DNA of 64,000 nucleotides from Kamptonema formosum PCC 10802 (GCF_000332335.1 NZ_KB235948.1:805783-869782); one strand, 5' to 3'. Shown: positions 27,801-37,690, numbered from the stretch's first letter. The notes: generated by a model from the letters alone, not told the origin. Numbers and translations: made by a program.

Positions 27801-28482
27801 TTTAGTCTCTACTCCTTGTGGTTGACTCTCGCGCAGTATACGATACAAAGGCGCAATAATAAAGTTTTGTTGCGGACTTCGCAGGCCTCTCGCGACTCTG
27901 TAAACAACCGTAAACGTCCCGCTGCGGTTCCCACCGACACCCTGCCGGTGCCAGGAGACAGGTGGGTCAGCGGAGGAGGGATGAGTCAGCAGGCTGTTTC
28001 AATCCCGTTTCCTTTGATTCGCTGGCCAAAAATCTTCTCCTCCCACCCCCGGCTGCAATCACTGTCGCATTGATATGGGCTACGCTCCCACCACCGGGAT
28101 GCTCCCCTGTGGGTTTACCTCAAGAACGCCGGTTCACCACCTCTGCTATATAATTTCATCCCACCCTTGCAATCCGCTCACGATCCACTGTTCGCCGTGA
28201 ACATTTTTTAGATCCTAAATCTTGTATGACTTCAAGAGTAGGTTTGACTTGAATTCGCGCACAACCGAATCAGATGCCTCTTTGCTTAGAACGTTGGATT
28301 TTAAAAGAGTTAAGTTCGATTAAATCTTGTCAAGATTTATATCGATCGCCATTGTGGCTGGTGAAATATCCAACTAAATTTCAAACCGAACTGTAGCGTG
28401 CTGGAAGCGCGCAGCCAATAACTGTGGGGTCTGGCCAGTCAGAGTAGGAATTGGGAATCGTGTTATTAAGTAATGTAATGTT
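27801..28482. other. Intergenic region upstream of crtR and of the GAF kinase
   Basis: 682 bases between divergent genes. It holds copy 1 of the roughly 111-bp element (27996-28106) and an AT-rich stretch (28200-28400). The latter includes a 40-codon open frame (28274-28396) that is AT-richer than its surroundings and not recognised. Promoters for both neighbours should lie here. Confidence 0.5.
27996..28106 (+). mobile_element. 111-bp dispersed element (family R5), diverged copy
   Basis: Starts GTTTCAATCCCGTTTCC, contains GCTGGCCAAAAATC and ends GGGATGCTCCC. About 70-75 percent similar by eye to the two closely matched copies at 41815-41928 (inverted) and 59779-59889. Confidence 0.6.
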
Positions 28483-30726
28483 ATGGTGAGCGCTCAATCT
28501 TTGTTCCACAGGCTATCCTCGGCTTTTGCCTTCCCCAATGAAGTGCAACTCAGTCAGATTCGAGTTCCTGACAAGCAAAGCGCCCTGTTACGAAAAATTA
28601 TTGACCGCATCCGCAACTCGCTGGAGATGAAAGTGGTGTTGCAGACGGCAGTGGATGAAGTGGCCACCCTGCTGAAGGTGGATCGCTGCTGTTTTCTGTG
28701 GTACTTCAACGATTCCCAGCGAGTGCAAGTGGTCTGCGAGCGGACTTGTGGCAATCAAAAACCCTCCCAGTTAGGGTACTACCCCCTGGAAAACTTTGGC
28801 TCCGCCGCAACCGCTATCGCTGAGGGTGCTTTAATCGTCAACTATGGCCCCCACTCCAACCCACAGGGCGTGGGTGCCATTGCCAGACTGATGTCCCGAC
28901 TGCCGGTGCGCCCGCTTACTGCACCCCAGCCCTCACCGAGAAGCCAGTGCCAGACGCCGCCGCACCTGCTCGGCGCGCTCGCAAACCTGCTAGTGCCGGT
29001 AAAAAATCAAGGCGGCTGGACCGGCTTTATTGCCTGCCTCTGCGACCGGCCCCGGCAGTGGACAGCGGGCGAAATAGAATTCCTCCAGTCCATCGCCCAA
29101 CAGCTAGAAATTGCCATTCGCCAAGCCCAACTTTACGAGCAAACCGAAAAACAAGCCCAGCGAGAGCGACTGATCAACCAAATCACCGCCCAAACCCGCC
29201 AGAGTTTGAATCTGGAAACCATTCTCAACTCGGCAATCGCCGGGCTGGTGGAAGCCCTCAAGGCAGAGCGGTGCCTCGTTCATTTAGTCGAAGATGGGGA
29301 TTCGTGCTCGCACGCCCAACCGCTCTGGGAAGATGGCTTGGAGGCTGCAGCCTGCCAGATGGCCTTCCGACGCCGGCACCTGCTTGAGGTTTGCCGGGAC
29401 ACCTGCTCTCCTTCCATCGATGATTTTGACACTCACGGACCGATTACCCAGTGGGTGGTTGAGCACCGGCAAATGGTTGTGATCTCCGACGTCACCAAAG
29501 ACCCCCGCATTGGCCCGAATAACCCGGAATACCTGAAGGCTAGCATCAAATCGTCCCTCGTCGTGCCGGTCTGTGCCGGCGATGAACTGCAGGCGATTCT
29601 GTATATCAACCAGTGCTTTTACACTCGCTACTGGTCTAAAAACGACCAGAAGTTAGCCCAATCCGTTGCTGACCAGCTGGCCATTTCCATTCAGCAGGCC
29701 AAGCTCTACTCCCGCGCCAAGGCTGCCGCTGCCAAAGCCACCGCTCAAGCTGTGCAGCTCACCCAGCTCCTGCACGATCTCAAGCAAAGCCAGATGCAAT
29801 TAATTCAGACGGAAAAGATGTCCGCCCTTGGGGAGCTGGTTGCCGGTGTGGCGCACGAAATTAACAACCCTGTTAACTTTATTTACGGCAATCTCAACTA
29901 CGCTGACAACTACATCCGAGAATTGCTCGACCTGGTGCGCCTCTACGAAAAACACTACCCCCACCCCGTCCCGGAAATCGAGGCTCACTGCGAAATCATT
30001 GACCTGGATTTTCTCAGTGAGGATTTGCCCAAACTCCTGTCGTCGATGAAAATAGGGGCTGAGCGAATTCGCGAAATTGTGCTTTCCCTGCGGAATTTCT
30101 CGCGCGTTGACCAAGCAGAAATGAAGCCGGTCAATTTGCACGAGGGAATTGACAGCACGCTGCTGATCCTGCAAAACCGGCTCAAGCCTAACGGCAGCCG
30201 TCCCGGCATTGCCATCGTTAAGGAATACGGCAATCTGCCGCCGGTGGAGTGCTACGCCGGACAGATCAATCAGGTATTTATGAATATTATCAGCAATGCC
30301 ATTGACGCGCTGGAAGAAGCGAATGGGGCATCGGGCTTAGAGCGCCATAAAAACAAAAAATCACCCGTGACCCACGCCGCCAGCCCCATCCCCACCATTC
30401 GCATTCGCACAGAAGTAAAGCATCCCAATAGCGTAACGGTGCGGATTAGTGATAACGGCCCAGGAATGTCAGAATCTGTCAAAGCCCGACTGTTCAATCC
30501 GTTTTTCACCACCAAGCCGGTGGGAAAGGGTACGGGACTCGGACTCTCGATCAGCTATCAGATTGTGGCCGACAAGCACGGTGGGTGCCTCACCTGTCAC
30601 TCCCAACCGGGACAGGGGACGGAATTCTGCATTGAAATCCCCCTGCGGCCAAACTTCCGCCACTGTGCCCCTGCGGTTGCGCCAAGCTCTGCCGTCCCAG
30701 CACCGGCAGCCGTCGCTTCCTGCTGA
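28483..30726 (+). CDS. GAF-domain sensor histidine kinase
   Basis: 747 aa, cytosolic. Two GAF domains: about 45-220 (IRNSLEMKVVLQTAVDEVATLL onward, interrupted by a proline-rich insert near 140-165) and 235-420 (QSLNLETILNSAIAGLVEAL onward). Neither shows the Cys-His bilin motif. A coiled coil (about 420-448) leads to the kinase core: His458 in VAGVAHEINNPVNFIYGN, then N-box NIISNAID, SDNGPGM, FFTTK and GTGLGLSI. No receiver is attached and none is next door, so the response regulator is encoded elsewhere. ATG start at 28483. The signal bound by the GAF domains is not inferable. Confidence 0.92.
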   Translation: MVSAQSLFHRLSSAFAFPNEVQLSQIRVPDKQSALLRKIIDRIRNSLEMKVVLQTAVDEVATLLKVDRCCFLWYFNDSQRVQVVCERTCGNQKPSQLGYYPLENFGSAATAIAEGALIVNYGPHSNPQGVGAIARLMSRLPVRPLTAPQPSPRSQCQTPPHLLGALANLLVPVKNQGGWTGFIACLCDRPRQWTAGEIEFLQSIAQQLEIAIRQAQLYEQTEKQAQRERLINQITAQTRQSLNLETILNSAIAGLVEALKAERCLVHLVEDGDSCSHAQPLWEDGLEAAACQMAFRRRHLLEVCRDTCSPSIDDFDTHGPITQWVVEHRQMVVISDVTKDPRIGPNNPEYLKASIKSSLVVPVCAGDELQAILYINQCFYTRYWSKNDQKLAQSVADQLAISIQQAKLYSRAKAAAAKATAQAVQLTQLLHDLKQSQMQLIQTEKMSALGELVAGVAHEINNPVNFIYGNLNYADNYIRELLDLVRLYEKHYPHPVPEIEAHCEIIDLDFLSEDLPKLLSSMKIGAERIREIVLSLRNFSRVDQAEMKPVNLHEGIDSTLLILQNRLKPNGSRPGIAIVKEYGNLPPVECYAGQINQVFMNIISNAIDALEEANGASGLERHKNKKSPVTHAASPIPTIRIRTEVKHPNSVTVRISDNGPGMSESVKARLFNPFFTTKPVGKGTGLGLSISYQIVADKHGGCLTCHSQPGQGTEFCIEIPLRPNFRHCAPAVAPSSAVPAPAAVASC

Positions 30727-31071
30727 AGGCAGAATCCAGGGACAGGGGGGGTGGCGACTCTTTTGTCCGGTTTCCTGCTGCAAAACTCCCCCTGCGAGTA
30801 GATAACATACGTTAGATTACTTTTTAAAAATCCAGGGCGGTTAAACGCTGGGTCCCACAACGCCTGGCTGCTGCTTATCCTTTTATACATAGGCTCTTGC
30901 TGAGAGGGGCACAGCAGGTCTGCCGGATAGCCCGGTGGCGTTTTTAGCAAATAAATTTAACGGAAAGCGGAGAGTGTGAAAACCGGCAGCCGCTGTGCTA
31001 TAATATAAAACCTGTAAAATGCCGGTGCGGCAGACGCTCCCCACTCCCGCCTCTCCCCCCGCTGTGGCGTA
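30727..31071. other. Intergenic spacer
   Basis: 345 bases without a supported gene. A TATAAT box with AT-rich flanks lies near 30999, but there is no gene start close enough to assign it to. Confidence 0.45.
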
Positions 31072-31347
31072 TCAGTCCGGATCGGATGTGGGCTCGCCGG
31101 CAGCAGGGGCTGTGGGAAAATTCAGGACAGGGAGGCGCTGACCCCGAAACACTTCCTCGGACGCCTCACCGATGTCCCGCATCAAGGCGGTGAGGGCTTT
31201 CCCCCCCCACAAGCCGAGGACTGCAGGCACCGCCGCCAAGCTCAACAGCATGTCCGAGGGGAAGGCGGGGCTAGCCGGCGGGCTTTGCCTGTTTGAAGGG
31301 GTGTCAAATGCATTAGTTTCTGATACGGTTTGGCTAGGGAATAGCAT
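31072..31347 (-). CDS. Small hypothetical protein with a hydrophobic segment
   Basis: 91 aa. The middle reads SDMLLSLAAVPAVLGLWGG, one probable membrane or amphipathic helix, followed by ALMRDIGEASEEVFRGQRLP and VLNFP. That second half looks conserved and protein-like, and I believe similar small proteins occur in other cyanobacteria, but no function is known to me. The N-terminal 30 residues are low-complexity Ser/Pro and the true start may be internal. It is divergent from the DUF1574 gene, sharing a 133-bp spacer. Confidence 0.55.
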   Translation of the reverse strand: MLFPSQTVSETNAFDTPSNRQSPPASPAFPSDMLLSLAAVPAVLGLWGGKALTALMRDIGEASEEVFRGQRLPVLNFPTAPAAGEPTSDPD

Positions 31348-31480
31348 CTGTAACTTCCATGCAACGCAAGGGTGGGAATTTCAAAGGCGCAAGCGCCCCT
31401 CTCACCAACAACTATGCCAAAAGACAGGGCAGGTGCGCTATTCCTAAGGATAGAAACGACTAGCAGGTACTGCGACGCTA

Positions 31481-34400
31481 ATGTTGAAAGTGGATGAGCG
31501 TGTCGGGGCAAGCCAGCCCACCCTAAACGAGTGGGCGTCAAGGGCTTTAGGACTGCCAGAAGTGCGGGTGCAAGTCCGGCTGCGCGGGAATAACTTGTAC
31601 CTCCTGTGTGAGGGCACCCCCTGTCCGGATGTGTCGTTCGCCGTGCGGGGGTTCGCCCGGGCACTGGCGGCCACCCCGCTGGAAACCCTCCGCCAGCCGG
31701 ACCAGCCCCGGATATACCAGATATTTCTTTCCGGTCGGGAGTTTGGCCACAATCGCCCGGACTGGACGGTGCGGCTCGACCCCCACCAGCTAGACCGATA
31801 TCTCGATCAAGACCCGCCTCCTGCGCCGGCAGAGATTTCAACGCCGGCTCCGGCACTAGCGATCCCAGCCCCAAGCTCCGCGCCGGCACTGCACGGACCT
31901 GACACTTCCGAACCCCACCAACTGCAGCCACCGGCAGCCACCGGCACCCCGGAGCCACCTCGCTCTGGCCAAGGAAAGGGCCGGAAGCGGGCCAGCCGGC
32001 CTCAAACCCCCGAAGCGCAAGCAGACGCTATCGCCCGCCATCTCAGCGAAAGCCTGACTCCATTGGGGATTGCGGTGCGGTGCAGCATCAAAGAGTTTGA
32101 GCCGGCCCCCACCGCGAAGCCGGACTCAGCACAAAGCTCCCTCGCACACCTCGCACAGCCAGCGCCACAGTCGCGCAAGCGCCTGTGGGTGGTGTGCGAG
32201 TCCGCCTACAGTCCGGAACCGTCCTTGCTAGAAGAACCGATTGTCAGGCGGTTGCGAGCCCTGCTAGACACGCCGGTCGGGGAATTTCTCAAAGAGTTCA
32301 AGTCGGCGTCGATCGTCGGGCGAGTCAGCGGTGAGGCGAAACCTGAGTGGGTGGTGCGCGTCAACCTGACTCCTGCTGAGGAACTCCTGAGAGCGTGGGC
32401 TCGCTGGGGTGACGTCCAGGCTATCGCAGCCCTGCTCAATCGCGCTCTAGCCTCCCAGAAAGTGGCCGTGAGAGCGGCGCTGCAGGAATCAACGCTACAC
32501 CTGCTGTGCTCGGCGGGCGACCGCTCGCCCTCCCCTAGCGCAGGAGCGCCAGACAAGCACCCTGTCGTGGCGGCGGTGCTGCCGGTGCTGCAAAGCATCT
32601 CCCCTCAAGGCATCCACGCCACCACCATTTACGGCGTCAGAGCTTCTGAGCGTCACTCAGACAGCCAGCTGTTCATTTCCGCTGAAACCCTTCTGGCTCA
32701 AGAAGAGTCGCCGGTTTGGATACACTGGCTGGATTTGCCCGCAGCCAAAGACCCCGCCAAAGCAGAAACAGCCCTGGAACTGGCCAAGCGCGGAGATATA
32801 GCCGCTCTCACCTTTTTGCTCGACCGGGTGATCCATTCAAATTTAAATGCCAAACTGGCGACCGGCGGCATTCAGGTTCAAGTCCTGCAAAAAGGCGACT
32901 TGCTGCACGTGATCGCCGACGCCTCAGTCTGCCCCCAGCAAAGTCGCGTGGGCCCGCCGGTGGCCCGGTTCCTGCGCCAGCTGCAGCTTCCCGGAATTAC
33001 TGGGCTGCGCGTCTACGGACGCCGTGCCGGTGCCAAGCTGCCCCTCTGGCGCTACGGCGCGGATTTTGTCGCCCGCCCCAATAAAGTAAAAGCTGAGCCA
33101 CCAAAAGAGCTCGCCGCTCCAGTCACGGGTTCTGGCAATTTGCTGTCTGAACCGGGCGAGCTGGTTTTCCGCCCAGACCTCAAACCGGAAGAGAGCGATG
33201 CCGGTGAGAGCCCCACGCTCCCGGAGAAACTCGTTGAGGCGGTTCAGCTTGTCCTGGTTCGCTCGCAAGTGTTTGTTCCAAGCAACCCCCTAGCCCGTCA
33301 AGTCACTCCCCAAGGCGCTTGGGTTGCTTTAGTTTGGGGCACCCTGGGATTGCTCCTCACCCTGCAAACCGACTGGGCGATCGGCGCACTGCTGCGCTCC
33401 CGGTTCAATCAGGTTTCCCCAGAAGCGATAGCACAAAAACCGGGAAATGTCAACACCGACATGCCGGCACCAACCGTGTCCGTGCCCCTGCCCCAAATCG
33501 AACTGTCAAAATCCAAAACCGACGACCGGTCTGTGTTTAATGCCTCTGGCTTTACCGAGCAGGGCGAGAGCGAGGTCACAATTGCCGGCAACTGCCCGAC
33601 CACAGGCGGCGATATCGACCCAGAGCGCTGCGTTCCGGAATCCTCCGACTACCCCAGCTTCAACAGCCGGCAGCTCGACGGGCAGGTGGCTATCTATCAG
33701 AAGTACCTCGAAGAAGTGGGGAAGCCAGATATCATGATTGTGGGCAGCTCCCGCGCCTTGCGGGGAGTCGATCCGCTGACGCTGCAAAAAACCCTGAACG
33801 AGCAGGGGTATCGGGGGCTGAAGATATTTAACTTCGGGATAAACGGCGCTACGGCGCAAGTGGTAGATTTGCTGCTCAGAGAAATCCTCCTGCCGGATCA
33901 GCTGCCGAAACTGGTCTTGTGGGCGGACGGAGCGCGAGCTCTCAACAGCGGTCGGGTCGATGTCACTTACAATGGCATCGCCCTTTCTGAAGGCTACAAA
34001 AAGCTGGCGAAAGGAAAGCGCCCCGTCGTCACTCCTCAAGGGGTGAAATCTTCTGATTCCGGGGAGTCTGCAGAAAGCGCGTCCGCCGGCAAGCCGGTGG
34101 CTGAGACATTTTGGCGGAGCAGCTATCAAGAAATCGGCGAGTGGCTCAATGAAAAACTGGCCGGCTTTTCTGCGACCTATCCCCGGCGCGACCTGCTGAA
34201 AGCCCTGCTGCAGCAGCAGCTGGCTCAGACGCTGACATCCAAGTCTCTCTCTCTAGCTCCCTCACCCGACGAGCCCGCTTCCCCACAAAAAGAAGCCTCA
34301 GACGCCGAAACCCCGGCGGGGAATCAGGTTGCTGTTTCGGTGGACAGCAACGGGTTCCTGCCGCTGCCGGTGCGCTTCAATCCCACCACTTATTATAAAA

Positions 34401-34789
34401 AACATCCCAGAGTCTCTGGCAGTTTTGACGCTGACTACGAGTCGTTCCAAGTGGCAGGCCGGCAAACCGCTGCTTTTAAAACTGTCCTGCAGTTTCTCAG
34501 CGAGCGCCAGATTCCCCTTGTCTTTGTCAATGTGCCGCTGACTGCAGACTACTTGGATGCCGCACGCCAGCAGTACGAACAGGAATTCCGCGAACACATG
34601 GTGCGCCTGTCAATGGAACAGAAATTTATTTTCCGCGACCTGTCAGAGCTGTGGCCGGCTCAGAATGAGTTCTTTTCTGACCCCAGCCACCTGAATCGCT
34701 ACGGCGGTTACGAAGTTTCCAAACGACTGGGGCAAGACCCGATAATTCCCTGGCCTTCTGCTGACGGAGGAGTGGAGCGACGGGAGTAG
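31481..34789 (+). CDS. DUF1574 protein: four N-terminal repeats, membrane helix, SGNH-like C-terminal domain
   Basis: 1102 aa. Residues about 15-560 contain four related modules of roughly 75-95 aa (for example VRVQVRLRGNNLYLLCEG and VAVRAALQESTLHLLCSAG). They are separated by Pro/Ala linkers. A transmembrane helix follows (WVALVWGTLGLLLTLQTDW, about 613-635). The exported part resembles an SGNH/AlgX-J hydrolase fold: VGSSRALRGVDP (Ser near 756) and a late SDPSHLNRYGGYEVS with Asp and His near 1067-1070. It lies 152 bp before an AlgI-like MBOAT gene on the same strand. The pair looks like a polymer O-acylation machine: MBOAT moves the acyl group across the membrane and the SGNH domain transfers it. 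The four cytosolic modules could sense or dock something. DUF1574 function itself is not established. Confidence 0.85.
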   Translation: MLKVDERVGASQPTLNEWASRALGLPEVRVQVRLRGNNLYLLCEGTPCPDVSFAVRGFARALAATPLETLRQPDQPRIYQIFLSGREFGHNRPDWTVRLDPHQLDRYLDQDPPPAPAEISTPAPALAIPAPSSAPALHGPDTSEPHQLQPPAATGTPEPPRSGQGKGRKRASRPQTPEAQADAIARHLSESLTPLGIAVRCSIKEFEPAPTAKPDSAQSSLAHLAQPAPQSRKRLWVVCESAYSPEPSLLEEPIVRRLRALLDTPVGEFLKEFKSASIVGRVSGEAKPEWVVRVNLTPAEELLRAWARWGDVQAIAALLNRALASQKVAVRAALQESTLHLLCSAGDRSPSPSAGAPDKHPVVAAVLPVLQSISPQGIHATTIYGVRASERHSDSQLFISAETLLAQEESPVWIHWLDLPAAKDPAKAETALELAKRGDIAALTFLLDRVIHSNLNAKLATGGIQVQVLQKGDLLHVIADASVCPQQSRVGPPVARFLRQLQLPGITGLRVYGRRAGAKLPLWRYGADFVARPNKVKAEPPKELAAPVTGSGNLLSEPGELVFRPDLKPEESDAGESPTLPEKLVEAVQLVLVRSQVFVPSNPLARQVTPQGAWVALVWGTLGLLLTLQTDWAIGALLRSRFNQVSPEAIAQKPGNVNTDMPAPTVSVPLPQIELSKSKTDDRSVFNASGFTEQGESEVTIAGNCPTTGGDIDPERCVPESSDYPSFNSRQLDGQVAIYQKYLEEVGKPDIMIVGSSRALRGVDPLTLQKTLNEQGYRGLKIFNFGINGATAQVVDLLLREILLPDQLPKLVLWADGARALNSGRVDVTYNGIALSEGYKKLAKGKRPVVTPQGVKSSDSGESAESASAGKPVAETFWRSSYQEIGEWLNEKLAGFSATYPRRDLLKALLQQQLAQTLTSKSLSLAPSPDEPASPQKEASDAETPAGNQVAVSVDSNGFLPLPVRFNPTTYYKKHPRVSGSFDADYESFQVAGRQTAAFKTVLQFLSERQIPLVFVNVPLTADYLDAARQQYEQEFREHMVRLSMEQKFIFRDLSELWPAQNEFFSDPSHLNRYGGYEVSKRLGQDPIIPWPSADGGVERRE

Positions 34790-34941
34790 GAACTGGTTTT
34801 TACCCTCCTTCCGGGGGCGCTAGGAGTGCCGGTGGCCCGCCCCTGCAGCCTGGGAACGCCTCCCTGGAGTGCTTCGCACTCTTTATTCCTCGCTCTCAAA
34901 CGAGGGAATGTCCTGTTACCAGTGCCCAGTGACTCACTAGC

Positions 34942-36513
34942 ATGGAATTTCTATCGCTTCCCTACGCACTTTTCTTTCTGAGCGTCCTCGGCGTTTACTG
35001 GTCAGTTCAGCAACAGCAATGGCGCTTGTGGCTGATTCTGTGCGCCAGTTTGGCTTTCTACGCTTCCCTGCAAATTCAGTACATCCCGCTGCTGCTGGTC
35101 AGCATTTTAATTAACTTCCGCTTGGGACGGGAGCTGGCAATTCTCGGCCCGGCTTCTCCCTCATCTACCTCACAAGAAGAGAGAATTAGAGTGAGAAGAC
35201 CGCCCCTGCGGAAACCGGCGAGAAACAAGCGCCTCTCCGAGGGCGACTTGCTGGTGGCTGAGCAGCACTGGAATCGCCGGCGTCTGGCTGTTTTGTGCCT
35301 GGGGATTTTCCTGAATGTGGCGCTGCTGCTGGGGTTTAAGTATGTGCCCTTCCTGCTGTCCACAGTCGGGCAGCTGCTGAACTTGCCGCCGGCGCAAGAA
35401 AGCGCCAGCTGGTTCAAAGAAAATGTCCTGGCTCCCTTGGGCCTGAGCTTTTTCTCATTTGAGTGTGTCGCCTACTTAATAGACGTTTATCGGGGCGCAC
35501 CGGCAAGCAAAGACTTTATCACCTTTGCCGCCTACAAATTCTTCTTTCCCAAGCTAATTTCCGGGCCGATTACCCGCTACCAATATTTTACCACACAGCT
35601 GGAAGGATTGCAATTTCCCACTCCCGATCAGCTGACCGAGGGACTTTGGCTGATTGCCAGCGGGGCGGTGAAAAAGGGGTTGCTGGCGGATAATTTGGGC
35701 CGGTTTGTCAGTGTCAGCTTTGAGAGTTTGCAGCGAGCCGGCAGCCAGGATATTTGGCTGGCCACTGTCGCGTATGGCTTGCAGCTGTATTTAGATTTCA
35801 GCGGCTATGTCGATATTGCCCGGGGCTGTGCGATGCTGCTGGGACTGAACCTGCCGGAAAATTTTGACTTCCCCTATTTTAGCACAAGCATTGCTGATTT
35901 TTGGCGCAGGTGGCACATGACTTTGGGGGATTGGCTGCGCAATTATTTGTATTTTCCTCTCGGCGGATCTCGCCAGGGGTTGAAGCGAACTTGCGTGAAT
36001 TTGCTCATCGTAATGCTCGTGGCGGGGATTTGGCACGGTGCGGCTTGGGGATTTATTGTTTGGGGATTGCTGCACGGTGCCGCTTTGGTGGCTCACCGGC
36101 TCACAGAAGCGCTCTCCACTCGCGTCAGCGCCCTCAAAATCTGGTGGGAAAGCATTCCCGGTGTGGTGATGGCGTGGGCGCTGACTCAGGGGATGGTGTT
36201 TACTTCTTGGATTTGCTTCCGACTTCCTAATTTGAAAGATTCTGGTTGGGCGCTTTTGCACTTGTGGGGGCACGCAGCCGATCCGCAGTTCGCTCAAAAG
36301 GTGTATGTGGAGGGATTTGGTTTGCAGCGATTCCAGATGGCGTTGCTGCTGGAGGCAATAGTTGCGGCGATGGCGGTGTCTTTTGTGCTGCATCGCGGTT
36401 TGAAGTTGGAGCTGAATTCCCCTCTGAAGATTTTGCTCGTGCCGGTGTGCTTTTTCGCGGTTTGGCTGCTCGCTCCTGAGGGTACGCCGCCGTTTATTTA
36501 CTTTGATTTTTAG
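34942..36513 (+). CDS. MBOAT-family O-acyltransferase (AlgI-like)
   Basis: 523-aa polytopic membrane protein with some ten or more hydrophobic helices. Signatures: FPKLISGPITRYQYF, the DFWRRWHMTLGDWLRNYLYF block and AGIWHGAAWGFIVWGLLHGA. The last holds the invariant MBOAT His (about residue 365). It loads or transfers an acyl group (often acetate) to an exopolysaccharide or similar acceptor, together with a periplasmic SGNH partner. That partner is probably the DUF1574 protein directly upstream. A polar loop with many Arg/Lys (about 75-110) is cytosolic. The nature of the polymer cannot be told; no polysaccharide synthesis genes are in the window. Confidence 0.93.
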   Translation: MEFLSLPYALFFLSVLGVYWSVQQQQWRLWLILCASLAFYASLQIQYIPLLLVSILINFRLGRELAILGPASPSSTSQEERIRVRRPPLRKPARNKRLSEGDLLVAEQHWNRRRLAVLCLGIFLNVALLLGFKYVPFLLSTVGQLLNLPPAQESASWFKENVLAPLGLSFFSFECVAYLIDVYRGAPASKDFITFAAYKFFFPKLISGPITRYQYFTTQLEGLQFPTPDQLTEGLWLIASGAVKKGLLADNLGRFVSVSFESLQRAGSQDIWLATVAYGLQLYLDFSGYVDIARGCAMLLGLNLPENFDFPYFSTSIADFWRRWHMTLGDWLRNYLYFPLGGSRQGLKRTCVNLLIVMLVAGIWHGAAWGFIVWGLLHGAALVAHRLTEALSTRVSALKIWWESIPGVVMAWALTQGMVFTSWICFRLPNLKDSGWALLHLWGHAADPQFAQKVYVEGFGLQRFQMALLLEAIVAAMAVSFVLHRGLKLELNSPLKILLVPVCFFAVWLLAPEGTPPFIYFDF

Positions 36514-36761
36514 CTCTCAATTGGCGAGTTTACAGGTATATTGCGCAAGTCGCGGGGCTAAGAAACCCGGTTTCTTAAAGAAACCGGGTTTCTGGCATCT
36601 GAAATATTTTCCAATCCAAAATCCCAAATCCAAAATCCAAAATTGATATTATAGCAGTAGCCAGTTAGATTAGGACACGCTCGATACGACGTATAGACGT
36701 AGGGCAGGCGTCTCGCCTGCCCTCAAAGTCTCTGGGACAGGCGAGACGCCTGTCCTACGTC
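36514..36761. other. Repeat-filled spacer
   Basis: Holds an R1 central hairpin (36560-36594), a TTTTGGATT-family fragment (36611-36644) and two R2 hairpins (36698-36762) in a row, with nothing coding. Confidence 0.6.
36560..36594. repeat. AAACCCGGTTTCTT hairpin fragment (family R1 core)
   Basis: AAGAAACCCGGTTTCTTAAA and its inverted partner; a near-perfect stem 47 bp after the MBOAT stop that could end its transcript, though there is no T run. Confidence 0.6.
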
Positions 36762-36762
36762 C
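36698..36762. repeat. Two R2 hairpins in inverted array
   Basis: CGTAGGGCAGGCGTCTCGCC followed by GGGACAGGCGAGACGCCTGT in opposite sense. Each is a hairpin by itself, and the pair makes a larger inverted repeat. Confidence 0.65.
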
Positions 36763-37104
36763 TAACCAATATGACTGCTGCTATGTATCCTACGGCGAGC
36801 CAGGAGACGGTCACGCACTCCTTCTGGGTCACACCGGGCTTCATTTTGCTTGCGGATTTCCTCCGCACGCTGTTGCCGGTGCTGCAAATACGCTTCAACC
36901 TCGTGCCGGTGCCGCAAGTAGAAACCAATCACAGCCATCAGCGAGATTCAAGGCGGGGTATTGATAGGCAATTTCCTCAGCGGTTGCGCCTTGATTGAAA
37001 GCAAATACAACTGTATCGAGAGTCACTCGCGTTCCGCCGGCTCGCACTGCGCCATCAGGACTCACTGCTAGGGGAATTGGGCCGGCTGCAATAGAAAGGG
37101 TCAT
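36762..37104 (-). pseudogene. Frameshifted DUF433 gene
   Basis: Starts at ATG 37104 (MTLSIAAGPIPLAVSPDGAV) and continues GGTRVTLDTVVFAFNQGATA and EEIAYQYPALNLAD. These are the clear features of DUF433, a winged-helix antitoxin-like family. The frame then breaks: after LNLAD, where the family usually continues VYAVIGYYLRH, the original frame meets a stop at 36895. The neighbouring frame supplies AVIGFYLRHRHEVEAYLQHR and EEIRKQNEARCDPEGVRDRL, ending at TAG (36762-36764). A deletion of about 5 bases explains it. No toxin partner is seen nearby. Confidence 0.75.
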
Positions 37105-37162
37105 CGCATTCTGGTTCTCGGTGATTCGTTTTCTATTATAGCAATAGACACTTAGGTTAGGA

Positions 37163-37190
37163 CGTAGGACAGGCGTCTCGCCTGTCCCTA
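37163..37190. repeat. R2 hairpin repeat
   Basis: CGTAGGACAGGCGTCTCGCC plus TGTCCCTA, placed right at the edge of the duplicated segment that starts near 37187. Confidence 0.65.
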
Positions 37191-37690
37191 TCCCTACTAG
37201 CAAGTGAGATGCCTTGTCCATTACTGAGCTGTCTATTGCTATATAAGGGCAGGCGCGGGGGCACTGCCCTTACTGTTGAAATGAAGGGCAAAGAAGGTAA
37301 AGTAAGAAAGCCGGTGTTTGCTTTCGATTTACTCGTGCGTCGTGCCATCCGGCATGATTGCGCCGGTGAGCTTTGCATCCTTCAGGTTTGCTCCTGCCAG
37401 GTTTGCTCCCTTCAGGTTAGCTTTTTCCAAGTTTGCACCTTCCAGATTTACGCCACGAAGGTCTGCGGAACTGAGGTTAGCCCCACTGAAGTTGGTTCTG
37501 ATGAGGTTGACTCCGCAGAAATTGACCCCGCTCATGTTTTGCCCACTCAGGTTTGCTCCACAAAGGTTTACCGTCAGCCAACTTATCCCAGTCAGGTTAG
37601 CGCCACTTAGGTTTGCTTCCTCAAAGTTGGCTTTACTCAGCTTCGCTTCACTCAGGTCTGCCCCTGTTAGGTTAGCTTTTCCTAGGTTTG
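37187..37690. repeat. Duplicated segment, copy 2
   Basis: Counterpart of 25598-26105. Covers the 3' end of the long pentapeptide gene and 140 bp beyond its stop. The R2 hairpin (37163-37190) abuts this edge but is absent at the other copy. Confidence 0.8.

Noticed and set aside
27996..28010. GTTTCAATCCCG as a CRISPR repeat start
   Set aside because: Resembles cyanobacterial CRISPR repeats only in the first dozen bases; the copies are single and 14-18 kb apart.
28274..28396. 40-codon AT-rich frame upstream of the GAF kinase
   Set aside because: Too short and unsupported; could be a relic of a foreign gene but nothing confirms it.
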